From Candidatus Intricatilinea gracilis (lineage in GTDB: Bacteria > Pseudomonadota > Gammaproteobacteria > Burkholderiales > Burkholderiaceae_C): DNA of 64,000 nt. The DNA lies in NCBI GenBank assembly GCA_016702605.1, contig JADJDQ010000003.1, positions 299,501-363,500 on the forward strand, written 5' to 3'. A model generated the notes under the pieces. It was given only the letters and a program-made list of their open reading frames with translations. It had not been told where the DNA came from and did no database searches. The translations under genes and the position numbers were made by a program. Of the stretch, positions 53,654 through 63,694 are shown piece after piece. Positions within the stretch are counted from its first letter, which is position 1. Every line of letters begins with the position of its first letter.

Positions 53654-53685
53654 GCTCGCGATTCTTGGCGAGATCTCCGGGTGAG
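53647..53685 (+). promoter_or_regulatory. hairpin overlapping the riboswitch 3' strand, possible expression platform
   Basis: CTCACCCG (53647-53654) can pair with CGGGTGAG (53678-53685), with an inner CTCGC/GCGAG stem. The first three bases also belong to the riboswitch closing strand (GCGCUC), so the two structures compete. This could couple SAH binding to downstream expression. No T-run follows, so it is not a simple intrinsic terminator. Confidence 0.55.
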
Positions 53686-53746
53686 GTGACGTGTGTCGTC
53701 TTCCCTGGGTTCTGGCCGACGCGGCGGACTTCGACAGGAGTTACGC

Positions 53747-55174
<1,428 letters not shown>

Positions 55175-55181
55175 CCCACGC

Positions 55182-58100
55182 ATGTCCAAGGCAGCGCCCC
55201 TGCGCGACCCATCCCTCGCAAGCATCAAGAACGGTTTCGACGCAGCCACCTGGCAACGCGGTCAACGTTACGCGGCCGACGGCCGTGTGACGGTGGGCGA
55301 GGTGGCCGACGACGAACATGCCGCCATCGGCTGGCTGGTCAGCGCCGAGGTGCAAGGCACCGAAGCGTACGAGACCTGGCTCGACCTGGGGTGCGACGAG
55401 CAGGGGCGCTGGTGGTTTGCCGGCGGCTGCTCGTGCCCGGTGGAACACCGCTGCAAACACCTGGCCGCGCTGGTGCAGGTGATGGCGGACGACCACCCCG
55501 AGATCGTGCCGCAGCGTGCCCTGTGGGCCGGACTGGGCGGCCCCGCTGCCGGCCCGGCCTTCGACCCGCTGGCCACGCCGGCCGGACGGCTGGGCAGCGG
55601 CCGGGCCTCGGCCTCACGCACCGCCGCCACCATGGGCAACCCAGCGGCGGGGCCGGTGCCACCCGGTGCCCAGGCCGGTGCGCCCGAACGCGCCCTCGAC
55701 CGCTGGTTCGAAGCCCTCGAAGCCTCACCCACCGGCGGCTACATGGCCGTGCCGCCGGTGGCCGACAACGAGGTGCTCTATTTCGCCCTGAGTGAACTGC
55801 CCGCCACCGGCCGGCGCAGTGCCCGCCTGGCGCTACAGCCGATGCGCTCCACCCGGCTGCGCAACAAGCCGGGTGAACTCGGCAAGCTGCGCGAGCTGGG
55901 CAGTGGCGTGCGCCAGACGGCGGCCTACAGCTCAGACGCCCTGTTCCGCGACGTGGTGCTGGCGATGGACGCCACGGCGGCCATCCTGCGCAGCGAACAG
56001 GTCGGTTGCATCGACGGCCTGGTCGGCCTGGCACTGCTCGAACGCGCCGTGCAGTCGGGCCGCACCGTCGTGGCCCTGCCCGACGGCAGCCCGGGTGAGC
56101 CCTGGCACTGGGGCGCACCGCGTCGGCTGGGCTGGCGCTGGGTTGCCGACGACAGCGCCGCTGCAGCCGCTGGTTCGTCCGGATCCAGCACTTCGACAAA
56201 CGGCGCCACAAACAGCGGCACGATCAGCAGCAACGGCGGGTCGAACAACGCGCCGGGCGCCACGGCGAACGGAGCCGCCGACGCCCCCACCACCTGGCGC
56301 CTGGTGCCCCTGCTCATGCCGGTGGGCGCCGACGCCAGCAGCGCCGCCTTGGCCCGCGCCTTGCCCGCCCGCAACCCCAGGCCCGACGACACACCGGGCG
56401 ACAACGCCGCCGCAGGTGGACCAGGCGCCGACAACGGCAGCGAAAACAACCACAGCGCCAACCACTCCACCGATGTCTTTGCCGGTGCACTGCGCATCGA
56501 CCCGAACTGCAGCGCGGTGGGCGCCATCCCCACCACGCCGCCGAGCCGCAAGGCCAGTGCCAATCTCGACCTGGGCGACGGTGTCGTCGCTCGTGTCCTG
56601 TTCGGCGACTCACCCACCTACACCCTGCCCGGCGAACGTGTCGTCGGCCCGCTGCAGCTCGACGACCTGAGCCCCGCGCGTGCCGAGCGCCTGCTGGCCG
56701 CTCCGGCGCTGCCCGACGCCTGGCTGAGACTACGTGCCAACGAGGCCCGCACCCGGCGCCTGTTGCCCGCCCTGCCGGCCGGCATGGCCCAGCCGGTGAC
56801 ACGCCGCATCGCGGGCCAGGTGCCACAGGTCGTGATCAAGCTGAGCTTCAACGCCCAGTCGGCCGAACCCGGCCTGCTGGTGAGCTTCGACTACGAAGGT
56901 GTAAGGGGCTACTGGGAAGCCAACGAGTCCGAGCAGCAGTTCGTCGCCTCGGCCGCCGGCCTGATCGACCTGCACCGCAACATCGAGGCCGAAGCCGGCC
57001 TGCTCGTCAAGCTGCAGCGCCACGCCGTGCCGCAACATCTGGCCGGCCAGCGCCACGCCGCACAAACCAAGGCCGGCGCAGCCCAGGCGCGCGCCGACGC
57101 CAACGCCACCAGCCTGCAACCACTGGCCGCCCGGGTCGAGCCGGGCCTCGACGCGAATGACCTGATGGCCGGCGACGACGACGGCCTCACCCGCCCGGGC
57201 GACCTGATCGATCTGACGCCGGCAGCGACTTCGGCAGCAGCACGGGCGACTGCATCCGCCGCGGCCTCGGCCGCCCCGATCGACCCGGCCCAGCACCTCG
57301 GCTCCTTGCAGTCGCACCAGGCCTGGCAGATTGCCGCGCCCGACGCCACGGCGCGGCGCAAGACCTTCAGCCGCTGGTTGGCCGACGACTTCGCCGAGTT
57401 GCGCGCCGATGGCTTCGTCATCGAATTCGAACGCGGCTGGGGTGACCGTATCCGCCAGGTCGACGAAGTGCAGGTGCAGCTTGGCGACCCGGGCCAGGGC
57501 GGCGCGGACGACCTGGCGCAGGTCAACGACGGTGGCTGGCTCGGCCTGACCATGGGTTTCCAGCTCGACGGCCGGCGCTTCAACCTGCTGCCCTGGTTGC
57601 CCCAGCTGGTGGCCCAGATGGATCAACTCGACGGACCGGCCGACGCCTACACGGTGGAGGCCGCCGGCCAGCGCAGCCGCCTGTGGCTGCACGACGAAGC
57701 CGGCCAGTGGTGGGGCCTGCCGGCCGCCATGCTCAAGCCCTGGTTGACCGCACTGGTCGAGCTGGTGGGTGAACGCAAGTCGAGCGACTTCCAGACCACC
57801 ACACTCGAACTCACGCGAATCGACGCGCTGCGTCTGGCGGCCGACACCGGCCAGGCCGGCGCACCCGGCGGCATCAAGGCGCTGCGCGACGTGATCACCG
57901 CCCGCGACGTGGCCGGCGACGATCTGCCCGCGCCACCGCCCAACCTGAACGCCACGTTGCGCCCGTATCAGCTGCAAGGTCTGGCCTGGCTGCAGGCGCT
58001 GGCGCGTCAACACCTGGGCGGTGTGCTGGCCGACGACATGGGCCTGGGCAAGACGCTGCAGACCCTGGCCCATCTGCTGGTCGAGAAACAGCGCGGCGCC

Positions 58101-59402
58101 TTGATCAACCCGGCGCTCATCGTGGCGCCGACCAGCCTGGTCGGCAACTGGCGGCGCGAGTGTGAACGTTTCACGCCCGACCTGCGGCTGCTGGTGCTGC
58201 ACGGCGGCGAACGCCACATGCGGTTCGACGACATCGTCGACCACGACATCGTGCTCACCACCTACCCGCTGCTGCCGCGTGATGGCGAGATGCTGGTCAA
58301 GCAGCCCTGGCATGTGGTGGTGCTGGACGAGGCGCAGACCATCAAGAACGCCCGCACCCAGGCCGCGCAGGTGGTGCAGCTGCTGCGCGCCGGGCACCGC
58401 ATCTGCCTGTCGGGCACACCGATGGAAAACCATCTGGGCGAGGTGTGGAGCCTGTTCCACTTCCTGCTGCCGGGTTACCTGAGCAGCGAGAACCGTTTCC
58501 GCAGCCTGTTCCGCAACCCGATCGAACGCCAGCGCGACGGTGAACGCCTGACGCTGCTGCGCCGCCGCCTGGCGCCGTTCATGCTGCGCCGAAGCAAGGA
58601 CATGGTCGCGGCCGAGCTGCCGCCCAAGGTCGAGACCGTGGTGCGGGTGCAGATGGACCCGCCGCAGGCCAATCTGTACGAGACGATCCGTATCTCGACC
58701 GAAGCCTCGGTGCGCCTGGCGCTGGCCGAAAAAGGCCTGGCGCGCAGCCACATCACCGTGCTCGACGCCCTGCTCAAGCTGCGCCAGGTGTGCTGCGACC
58801 CACAACTGCTGCAGCTCGAACAGGCGCGCAAGGTGCAGGCCTCGGCCAAGCTCGACTGGCTGATGGAGACCTTGCCCGAGATGATCGAGGAAGGCCGCAA
58901 GGTGCTGCTGTTCTCGCAATTCACCAGCATGCTGGCGCGTATCGAGGAGCGCCTGGCCGGCACCGGCCTGACGTGGACCAAGTTGACGGGCCAGAGCAAA
59001 CAACGCGACGAGCTGGTCGAGAAGTTCACCAGCGGCCAAGTGCCGCTGTTCCTGATCAGCCTGAAGGCCGGCGGCGTCGGGCTCAACTTGCCGCAGGCCG
59101 ACACCGTCATCCACTACGACCCGTGGTGGAACCCGGCGGTCGAGAACCAGGCCACCGACCGCGCCCACCGCATCGGCCAGAACCAGACCGTGTTCGTCTA
59201 CAAGCTGGTGGCCGAGGGCACACTCGAAGAACGCATCCTGGCGCTGCAGGAACGCAAGGCCGAACTGGCGCGTGGCCTGCACGGCACATCGGCCATGGGT
59301 GCCGCCGCAGCCGCCAGCGCCACCGGCGAGCCGATCAGTGCCAGCGAGCTCGACTGGCTGCTGCAGCCCCTGGGCGCCGGGCTCGACTCGCCGCGCCGCT
59401 GA
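55182..59402 (+). CDS. SWIM zinc-finger SNF2-family helicase
   Basis: This 1406-residue protein starts 7 bp behind ahcY. The N-terminus has a SWIM zinc finger (CSC...CKH in GGCSCPVEHRCKHLAALV, about residues 83-100). Residues about 320-440 contain low-complexity Ser/Asn/Gly/Thr-rich stretches. The C-terminal 500 residues are a full Swi2/Snf2 motor: Walker A DDMGLGKTLQTLAHL, DEAQTIKN, the LSGTPMENHL motif, and helicase C motifs FSQFTSMLARIEER, SLKAGGVGLNLPQAD and DRAHRIGQ. SNF2 ATPases move along double-stranded DNA and remodel protein-DNA or RNA polymerase complexes. Physical coupling to ahcY suggests co-expression under SAH control, though a functional link is not evident. Confidence 0.92.
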   Translation: MSKAAPLRDPSLASIKNGFDAATWQRGQRYAADGRVTVGEVADDEHAAIGWLVSAEVQGTEAYETWLDLGCDEQGRWWFAGGCSCPVEHRCKHLAALVQVMADDHPEIVPQRALWAGLGGPAAGPAFDPLATPAGRLGSGRASASRTAATMGNPAAGPVPPGAQAGAPERALDRWFEALEASPTGGYMAVPPVADNEVLYFALSELPATGRRSARLALQPMRSTRLRNKPGELGKLRELGSGVRQTAAYSSDALFRDVVLAMDATAAILRSEQVGCIDGLVGLALLERAVQSGRTVVALPDGSPGEPWHWGAPRRLGWRWVADDSAAAAAGSSGSSTSTNGATNSGTISSNGGSNNAPGATANGAADAPTTWRLVPLLMPVGADASSAALARALPARNPRPDDTPGDNAAAGGPGADNGSENNHSANHSTDVFAGALRIDPNCSAVGAIPTTPPSRKASANLDLGDGVVARVLFGDSPTYTLPGERVVGPLQLDDLSPARAERLLAAPALPDAWLRLRANEARTRRLLPALPAGMAQPVTRRIAGQVPQVVIKLSFNAQSAEPGLLVSFDYEGVRGYWEANESEQQFVASAAGLIDLHRNIEAEAGLLVKLQRHAVPQHLAGQRHAAQTKAGAAQARADANATSLQPLAARVEPGLDANDLMAGDDDGLTRPGDLIDLTPAATSAAARATASAAASAAPIDPAQHLGSLQSHQAWQIAAPDATARRKTFSRWLADDFAELRADGFVIEFERGWGDRIRQVDEVQVQLGDPGQGGADDLAQVNDGGWLGLTMGFQLDGRRFNLLPWLPQLVAQMDQLDGPADAYTVEAAGQRSRLWLHDEAGQWWGLPAAMLKPWLTALVELVGERKSSDFQTTTLELTRIDALRLAADTGQAGAPGGIKALRDVITARDVAGDDLPAPPPNLNATLRPYQLQGLAWLQALARQHLGGVLADDMGLGKTLQTLAHLLVEKQRGALINPALIVAPTSLVGNWRRECERFTPDLRLLVLHGGERHMRFDDIVDHDIVLTTYPLLPRDGEMLVKQPWHVVVLDEAQTIKNARTQAAQVVQLLRAGHRICLSGTPMENHLGEVWSLFHFLLPGYLSSENRFRSLFRNPIERQRDGERLTLLRRRLAPFMLRRSKDMVAAELPPKVETVVRVQMDPPQANLYETIRISTEASVRLALAEKGLARSHITVLDALLKLRQVCCDPQLLQLEQARKVQASAKLDWLMETLPEMIEEGRKVLLFSQFTSMLARIEERLAGTGLTWTKLTGQSKQRDELVEKFTSGQVPLFLISLKAGGVGLNLPQADTVIHYDPWWNPAVENQATDRAHRIGQNQTVFVYKLVAEGTLEERILALQERKAELARGLHGTSAMGAAAAASATGEPISASELDWLLQPLGAGLDSPRR

Positions 59403-59482
59403 GCCGGTGCAGGCCGTTAGCCCTGGCGCCCGCCGTCCACTTTCCAGCCCCTGAACCTCGACGTTCCGGACCCCGACTGCCC

Positions 59483-60247
59483 ATGCGTGCCGACCAGCTT
59501 CTTCTTGCCCGCGGCCTGGCGCCCAGCCGCTCGGCCGCACAACGCCTCATCGCCGCCGGTGCACTGCGCTGGCGCCGCCTGCCCAGCCTGCCCTGGCAGA
59601 CGGCGACCAAGGCCGGCGACAACCTGCCCGAGGTCTGCGAGGTCGACATCAGCGACACGGCCGAGCTGCGCTGGGTATCGCGCGGCGGGCTCAAGCTCGA
59701 AGGCGCGCTCGACGCCTGCGCCATCGACGTCACCGGCCGCCAGGCGCTGGACGTCGGCCAGAGCACCGGTGGTTTCACCGAAGTGCTGCTGGCGCGCGGC
59801 GCCGTGCATGTGGTCGGGGTCGACGTGGGCCACGGCCAGCTGCATCCACGCCTGCAGGCCGATGCCCGCATCACCGCGCTCGAAGGTGTGAACGCCCGCC
59901 ACCTGAACGCCGAGACGCTGGGCGAGGCCTGTCCGGCCGACGGCTTCGGCTTCATCTGCGGCGACCTGTCGTTCATCTCGCTGGCGCTGGTGCTGCCGGC
60001 GATTGCGCCGCTGCTGGCCGAACAAGGCGACCTGCTCGCCCTGGTCAAGCCGCAGTTCGAGCTGCAGCCGGCCGACATCAGCCGTGGTGGCCTGGTCAAG
60101 AACGACGCCGCCTACGCCCGCGTCGAGACCCGCATGCGCGAAGCCTGCCGCATCTACGGCCTGAAGGTGCTGCACTGGCTGGACAGCGCCATCACCGGCG
60201 GCGACGGCAACCGCGAGTTCTTCCTGCACGCTCGACGCGTCGGCTGA
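59483..60247 (+). CDS. tlyA: TlyA family rRNA (cytidine-2'-O)-methyltransferase
   Basis: This 254-residue protein has an N-terminal S4 RNA-binding domain (MRADQLLLARGLAPSRSAAQ) and an FtsJ-like SAM-binding domain (QALDVGQSTGGFTEVLLARG at about 91-110; ICGDLSFISLALVLPA; LVKPQFELQPADISRGGLVK). TlyA enzymes methylate 2'-O of cytidines in 16S and 23S rRNA. The gene consumes SAM and so makes SAH, which fits its place between ahcY and metF. It begins at ATG 59483, 80 bp past the helicase gene. The frame is also open upstream, but that stretch shadows the helicase gene. Confidence 0.93.
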   Translation: MRADQLLLARGLAPSRSAAQRLIAAGALRWRRLPSLPWQTATKAGDNLPEVCEVDISDTAELRWVSRGGLKLEGALDACAIDVTGRQALDVGQSTGGFTEVLLARGAVHVVGVDVGHGQLHPRLQADARITALEGVNARHLNAETLGEACPADGFGFICGDLSFISLALVLPAIAPLLAEQGDLLALVKPQFELQPADISRGGLVKNDAAYARVETRMREACRIYGLKVLHWLDSAITGGDGNREFFLHARRVG

Positions 60248-60421
60248 CGCGGCCGCTGCGCCGCCCGGCCCCGCCATCCGTCGCCAGGCCAGGCCGCGCA
60301 ACTACCGTCACGTCACCAGCGCCACGTCCGCAGCAACAGCCCGAATCCGCCGCGAGCACGCACTGCCTCGGCGCTCCCGCTTCAGCGCCCCACCCGAACT
60401 CCCTGCCTCAGCGAGCCCCGC

Positions 60422-61297
60422 ATGACCGACGCCACCGCCGCCACCTCTGCCCATCCGCTTGGCCTGCCGCTGAGCCTGGAGTTCTTTCCGCCCAAGACGC
60501 CCGAAGGTGCGGTCAAGCTGGCCGCCACGCGCCAGGCGCTGTACGCCCTGAAGCCGCAGTTCTGCTCGGTCACCTACGGCGCGGGCGGCAGCACACAAGA
60601 GGGCACGCTGCAGACCGTGCAGTCCATCCTGGCCGAGGGCCAGGCCGGCGCGTCACATTTCACCTGCGTGGGCGCGAGCCGCGAATCGGTGCGCGCCAAG
60701 CTGGCCTTGTTCAAGGCCATGGGCATGAAGCGGATCGTGGCGCTGCGAGGTGACCTGCCCAGCGGCTACGGCGGCGGCTCGTCCACCGGCGGCGAGTTCC
60801 GCCATGCCAGCGACCTGGTCGCCTTCATCCGCGCCGAGACGGGTGACACCTTCCACATCGAGGTGGCCGCCTACCCCGAGATGCATCCGCAGGCCAAACA
60901 CCCGCAGGCCGACCTGCAGGCCTACCTCGCCAAGGTGCAGGCGGGTGCGAGTTCGGCCATCACGCAGTTCTTCTACAACGCCGACGCGTACTTCCGCTTC
61001 GTCGACGACACGACCCGGCTGGGCGCCACCATCCCGGTGGTGCCGGGCATCATGCCCATCACCAACTCCAGCGGGATCATGCGGTTTGCCGACGGTTGCG
61101 GGGCCGAGATCCCGCGCTGGATCCGCCTGCGCCTGATGGCCTACGGCGACGACGTCGACAGCATCAAGGCCTTCGGCCTGGACGTGGTGACCGACCTGTG
61201 TGAACGCCTGCGCGCCGCCGGTGTGCCGGCGCTGCATTTCTACACCATGAACCAGAGCGCCACGGTGCTCGAGATCTGCCGACGACTGGGCGGCTGA
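60422..61297 (+). CDS. metF: 5,10-methylenetetrahydrofolate reductase
   Basis: This 291-residue FAD enzyme makes 5-methyl-THF, the methyl donor for methionine synthesis. The N-terminus SLEFFPPKTPEGAVKLA carries the conserved EFFPP catalytic-Glu motif. SVTYGAGGST, RIVALRGDLP, AAYPEMHPQA and the C-terminal HFYTMNQSATVLEI are also typical. All landmark residues are present and the length is normal. It ends the ahcY-helicase-tlyA-metF row; the 174-bp gap before it may hold its own promoter. Confidence 0.96.
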   Translation: MTDATAATSAHPLGLPLSLEFFPPKTPEGAVKLAATRQALYALKPQFCSVTYGAGGSTQEGTLQTVQSILAEGQAGASHFTCVGASRESVRAKLALFKAMGMKRIVALRGDLPSGYGGGSSTGGEFRHASDLVAFIRAETGDTFHIEVAAYPEMHPQAKHPQADLQAYLAKVQAGASSAITQFFYNADAYFRFVDDTTRLGATIPVVPGIMPITNSSGIMRFADGCGAEIPRWIRLRLMAYGDDVDSIKAFGLDVVTDLCERLRAAGVPALHFYTMNQSATVLEICRRLGG

Positions 61298-61500
61298 GCA
61301 GGCGCTGGATTCCAGAGTGTTGTTGCAGCGCATCAAAATTGACGACATCCAGATGACGTCGCTCAAAACGGACTGCGCCAAACAGGGGCGAAACGAGCCG
61401 CTTGACGGTGCACAAGTTGACTCAGGGTTAGTACGGGCTCAATGAAGCCTTGGCGCCGGCACCAGTACCGCGCCAGCCCCCACAACTAGGAGTCCCTCTG

Positions 61501-62148
61501 ATGAAAAAGCTTTGCATTGCCCTCGCCGTTGCCGCCGTCGCTCCCCTGGCCATGGCCCAGTCCGCTGGTGACTTGGTCGTACGCGTGCGTGCCGTGCATC
61601 TGCAATCGGCCAACACCAACAGCGCTGACCTGAAGACAACGCTGACAGCAGTCGCCGGAACGACCGCCGACGCATCGATCAACGACAAGTGGATTCCCGA
61701 AGTTGATTTCACGTACTTCGTGACGCCCAACATCGCTGCCGAACTGATCCTGACGTATCCGCAAAAGCAGGACCTTTACCTCAACGCTGGCGGCACACAG
61801 TCCAAGATCGGCACGTTCAAGCATCTGCCGCCGACCCTGACTGCGCAGTACCACTTCACTGGCATGGGCGCGTTCAAGCCATACCTGGGCGCCGGTGTGA
61901 ACTACACCCGCCTGTCGCGCGTGTCGTTCGATCCGTCGCTCTCGGCACTTGGCCTCGAGCTCAAGAAGAACAGCTTTGGTCTGGCCTTCCAGGCCGGCGC
62001 CGACTATGCGCTCGACAAGAAGTGGTCGCTGAACTTCGACGTCAAGAAGGTCCAGATCAAGACCGAAGTGAGCTCCAACGGCACCAAGATCGGCACCTTC
62101 AAGGTCGACCCGCTGCTGGTCGGCGTTGGCGTCGGCTACAAGTTCTGA
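61501..62148 (+). CDS. ompW: OmpW family outer-membrane protein
   Basis: This 215-residue protein has a signal peptide (MKKLCIALAVAAVAPLAMAQ) and an OmpW barrel: DLVVRVRAVHLQSANTNS, DKWIPEVDFTYFVTPNIAAE, LPPTLTAQYHFTGMGAFKPY, LGAGVNYTRLSRVSFDP and a terminal GVGVGYKF. OmpW forms a small eight-strand barrel for hydrophobic molecules. It has AGGAG before the ATG and a strong terminator 50 bp after the stop, so it is a single-gene unit. The gene is somewhat lower in GC than its neighbours. Confidence 0.93.
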   Translation: MKKLCIALAVAAVAPLAMAQSAGDLVVRVRAVHLQSANTNSADLKTTLTAVAGTTADASINDKWIPEVDFTYFVTPNIAAELILTYPQKQDLYLNAGGTQSKIGTFKHLPPTLTAQYHFTGMGAFKPYLGAGVNYTRLSRVSFDPSLSALGLELKKNSFGLAFQAGADYALDKKWSLNFDVKKVQIKTEVSSNGTKIGTFKVDPLLVGVGVGYKF

Positions 62149-62161
62149 TCCTCTGCACTGA

Positions 62162-62231
62162 TTGCGCCGGCTCGTCCGGCGCAACATGCACCCCACGACG
62201 GCCGCAGGCGACCCCTGCGGCCGTCGCGTTT
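62162..62231 (+). terminator. tandem hairpins ending in a T-run
   Basis: A 9-bp stem TTGCGCCGG/CCGGCGCAA (62162-62170 and 62176-62184) is followed by a perfect 13-bp stem at 62196-62208 and 62214-62226. The second stem leads straight into CGTTTTG, so it is a good rho-independent terminator for ompW. Confidence 0.8.
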
Positions 62232-62262
62232 TGTGCTCGTGATTTGGTCTGCGTCGGCCGCG

Positions 62263-62850
62263 TCAGGCGGTGCGGTCCCAGACCACGCCGTCTTCGGTGA
62301 TCATGGCGTCGAGCGGCATGTCGTGCGGTTCGGGCTGCAGCCACGGGATGTAGCCGTGGGTGTAGCCGACACCGGCGGTGATCGGCATGGGGTCGAGGGT
62401 GGCGAGGGTGCGGTCGTAGAAACCGCCGCCGTAACCCAGGCGCAGGCCACGCGGGCCGAAGCCCACACAAGGCACCAGCAGCAGTTCGGGGTGGAACTCC
62501 TCGGTGTCCTTGGGTTTCAGGATGCCGAAGGCGTCTTCTTCCATCGGGCAGCCCGGGTACCAGACGTGGAAGCGCAGCTGTTTGGTCTCGCGGTCCATCA
62601 CCGGCAGGCCGATGCGACGGTTCGGGTCGGCGTCGGTCCAGCGGTACAGCGCCGGCAGGGCGTCGAACTCACCCTTGATCGACCAGAACGCGCCGATGGT
62701 GCGTTCCTTGCGCGTCAGCAGCCAGACACGCAGCACCTCCTGCAGATGCACCGAGCGCTGGTGGCGGTCGCTCATGGCCATACGTTCGGCCTGCAACTGC
62801 TTGCGCAGCACTCCCTTGTCGTGGGACGGTTCGGGCATCTTGAAGGTCAT
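62263..62850 (-). CDS. 5-formyltetrahydrofolate cyclo-ligase
   Basis: This 195-residue protein converts 5-formyl-THF to 5,10-methenyl-THF with ATP. It begins MTFKMPEPSHDKGVLRKQLQ (start ATG 62850). Family motifs are SIKGEFDAL, LPVMDRETKQLRFHVW, LLLVPCVGFGPRGLRLGYGG and GGFYDRTLA, the folate-binding loop. Its closeness to metF and ahcY keeps the one-carbon theme. The gene is convergent with ompW. The upstream neighbours in the opposite direction include a probable lytic transglycosylase, a pairing common in betaproteobacteria. Confidence 0.93.
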   Translation of the reverse strand: MTFKMPEPSHDKGVLRKQLQAERMAMSDRHQRSVHLQEVLRVWLLTRKERTIGAFWSIKGEFDALPALYRWTDADPNRRIGLPVMDRETKQLRFHVWYPGCPMEEDAFGILKPKDTEEFHPELLLVPCVGFGPRGLRLGYGGGFYDRTLATLDPMPITAGVGYTHGYIPWLQPEPHDMPLDAMITEDGVVWDRTA

Positions 62851-63110
62851 GGCGGGACAACAGCGTGATGACGACGATGCCCGCATTGTGATCTGGCGGC
62901 GCCGACGCTGCCTTGGCCGCGCTCAGGTCGACTCCAGCCAACCACGGCGCACCTTGCGCCGCAAGTGCTGCCGCAGGTTTCGCAACGAGCCTCCGCCGGC
63001 GGACGACCAAGGCCGTGTGTGTCCCGAAGGGGGTGAGTCAAGCCGGGGCGGCCCGGCGTTGTCTCGCGGGTATGGCCGTTGTGTCAGCCACTCGCCAGCC
63101 GCTGGCCATG

Positions 63111-63419
63111 TCAGCTGCGACGTGCCGGCGTCGAGGCCGTGGCCTGGGCTTGCTTCAGGCTGCGACGACCGGTGATCACCACCGTCTCGAGTGTTGCGGT
63201 GGCCGGCTGCGCCGACTGCTCGACGACGCGCTGCGCCGATTCGGCCGGGGTGTCGGTCAAGTTCGACGGCTCGGCGCCGCCTGCAAACGGCAGCGCCAGC
63301 ACGGCCAGCAACATGGCGGCCAGGGTGACGGCGAAGGCGCGGTCGCTCTTGTGATCGCGGCTGGCAGGTGTACCGAGGGTTTGCTGCGACAGGGCGATGT
63401 GCTGGGTCTGGGCTTGCAT
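63111..63419 (-). CDS. small single-pass membrane protein of unknown function
   Basis: This 102-residue protein starts at ATG 63419 with GAGGA 10 bases upstream. A hydrophilic N-terminus (MQAQTQHIALSQQTLGTPAS) precedes one membrane helix AFAVTLAAMLLAVLALPFAG at about residues 29-48. A polar C-terminus follows with VVEQSAQPATATLETVVITG then a basic tail. I recognise no family. It lies between the cyclo-ligase and the transglycosylase genes. Confidence 0.55.
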   Translation of the reverse strand: MQAQTQHIALSQQTLGTPASRDHKSDRAFAVTLAAMLLAVLALPFAGGAEPSNLTDTPAESAQRVVEQSAQPATATLETVVITGRRSLKQAQATASTPARRS

Positions 63420-63694
63420 GATGACGATCCTCGGTGGTTGCCGCTGGGCGGTGTGGAGGCGACCCGGTGGGTGCGCGATGGATGAACTGTAGGAATCCAC
63501 CTGCGACCTGCCGAGCGCCATGCGACGAACTGCACCTGGCACGGGTCGAACTGCGCAATGGCGGTGCCGAAACCGCCCCGCAGATGCATGAAATTGAGGG
63601 CACGAACAACCTGCCCCGACCATCGAGGTCCACACTGCGCTACAAAGCCGGCATCGACCGGGCGTATTGACCCCGGTCACAGCAGTCAGGTCGC

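Noticed and set aside
56730..59540. A 936-codon open frame on the minus strand opposite the SNF2 gene
   Set aside because: It mirrors the codon pattern of the helicase gene in GC-rich DNA and shows no domain; the plus-strand protein has clear motifs.
61402..61445. TTGACG/TTGACT boxes upstream of ompW as promoters
   Set aside because: No acceptable -10 hexamer at 16-18 bases from either box.
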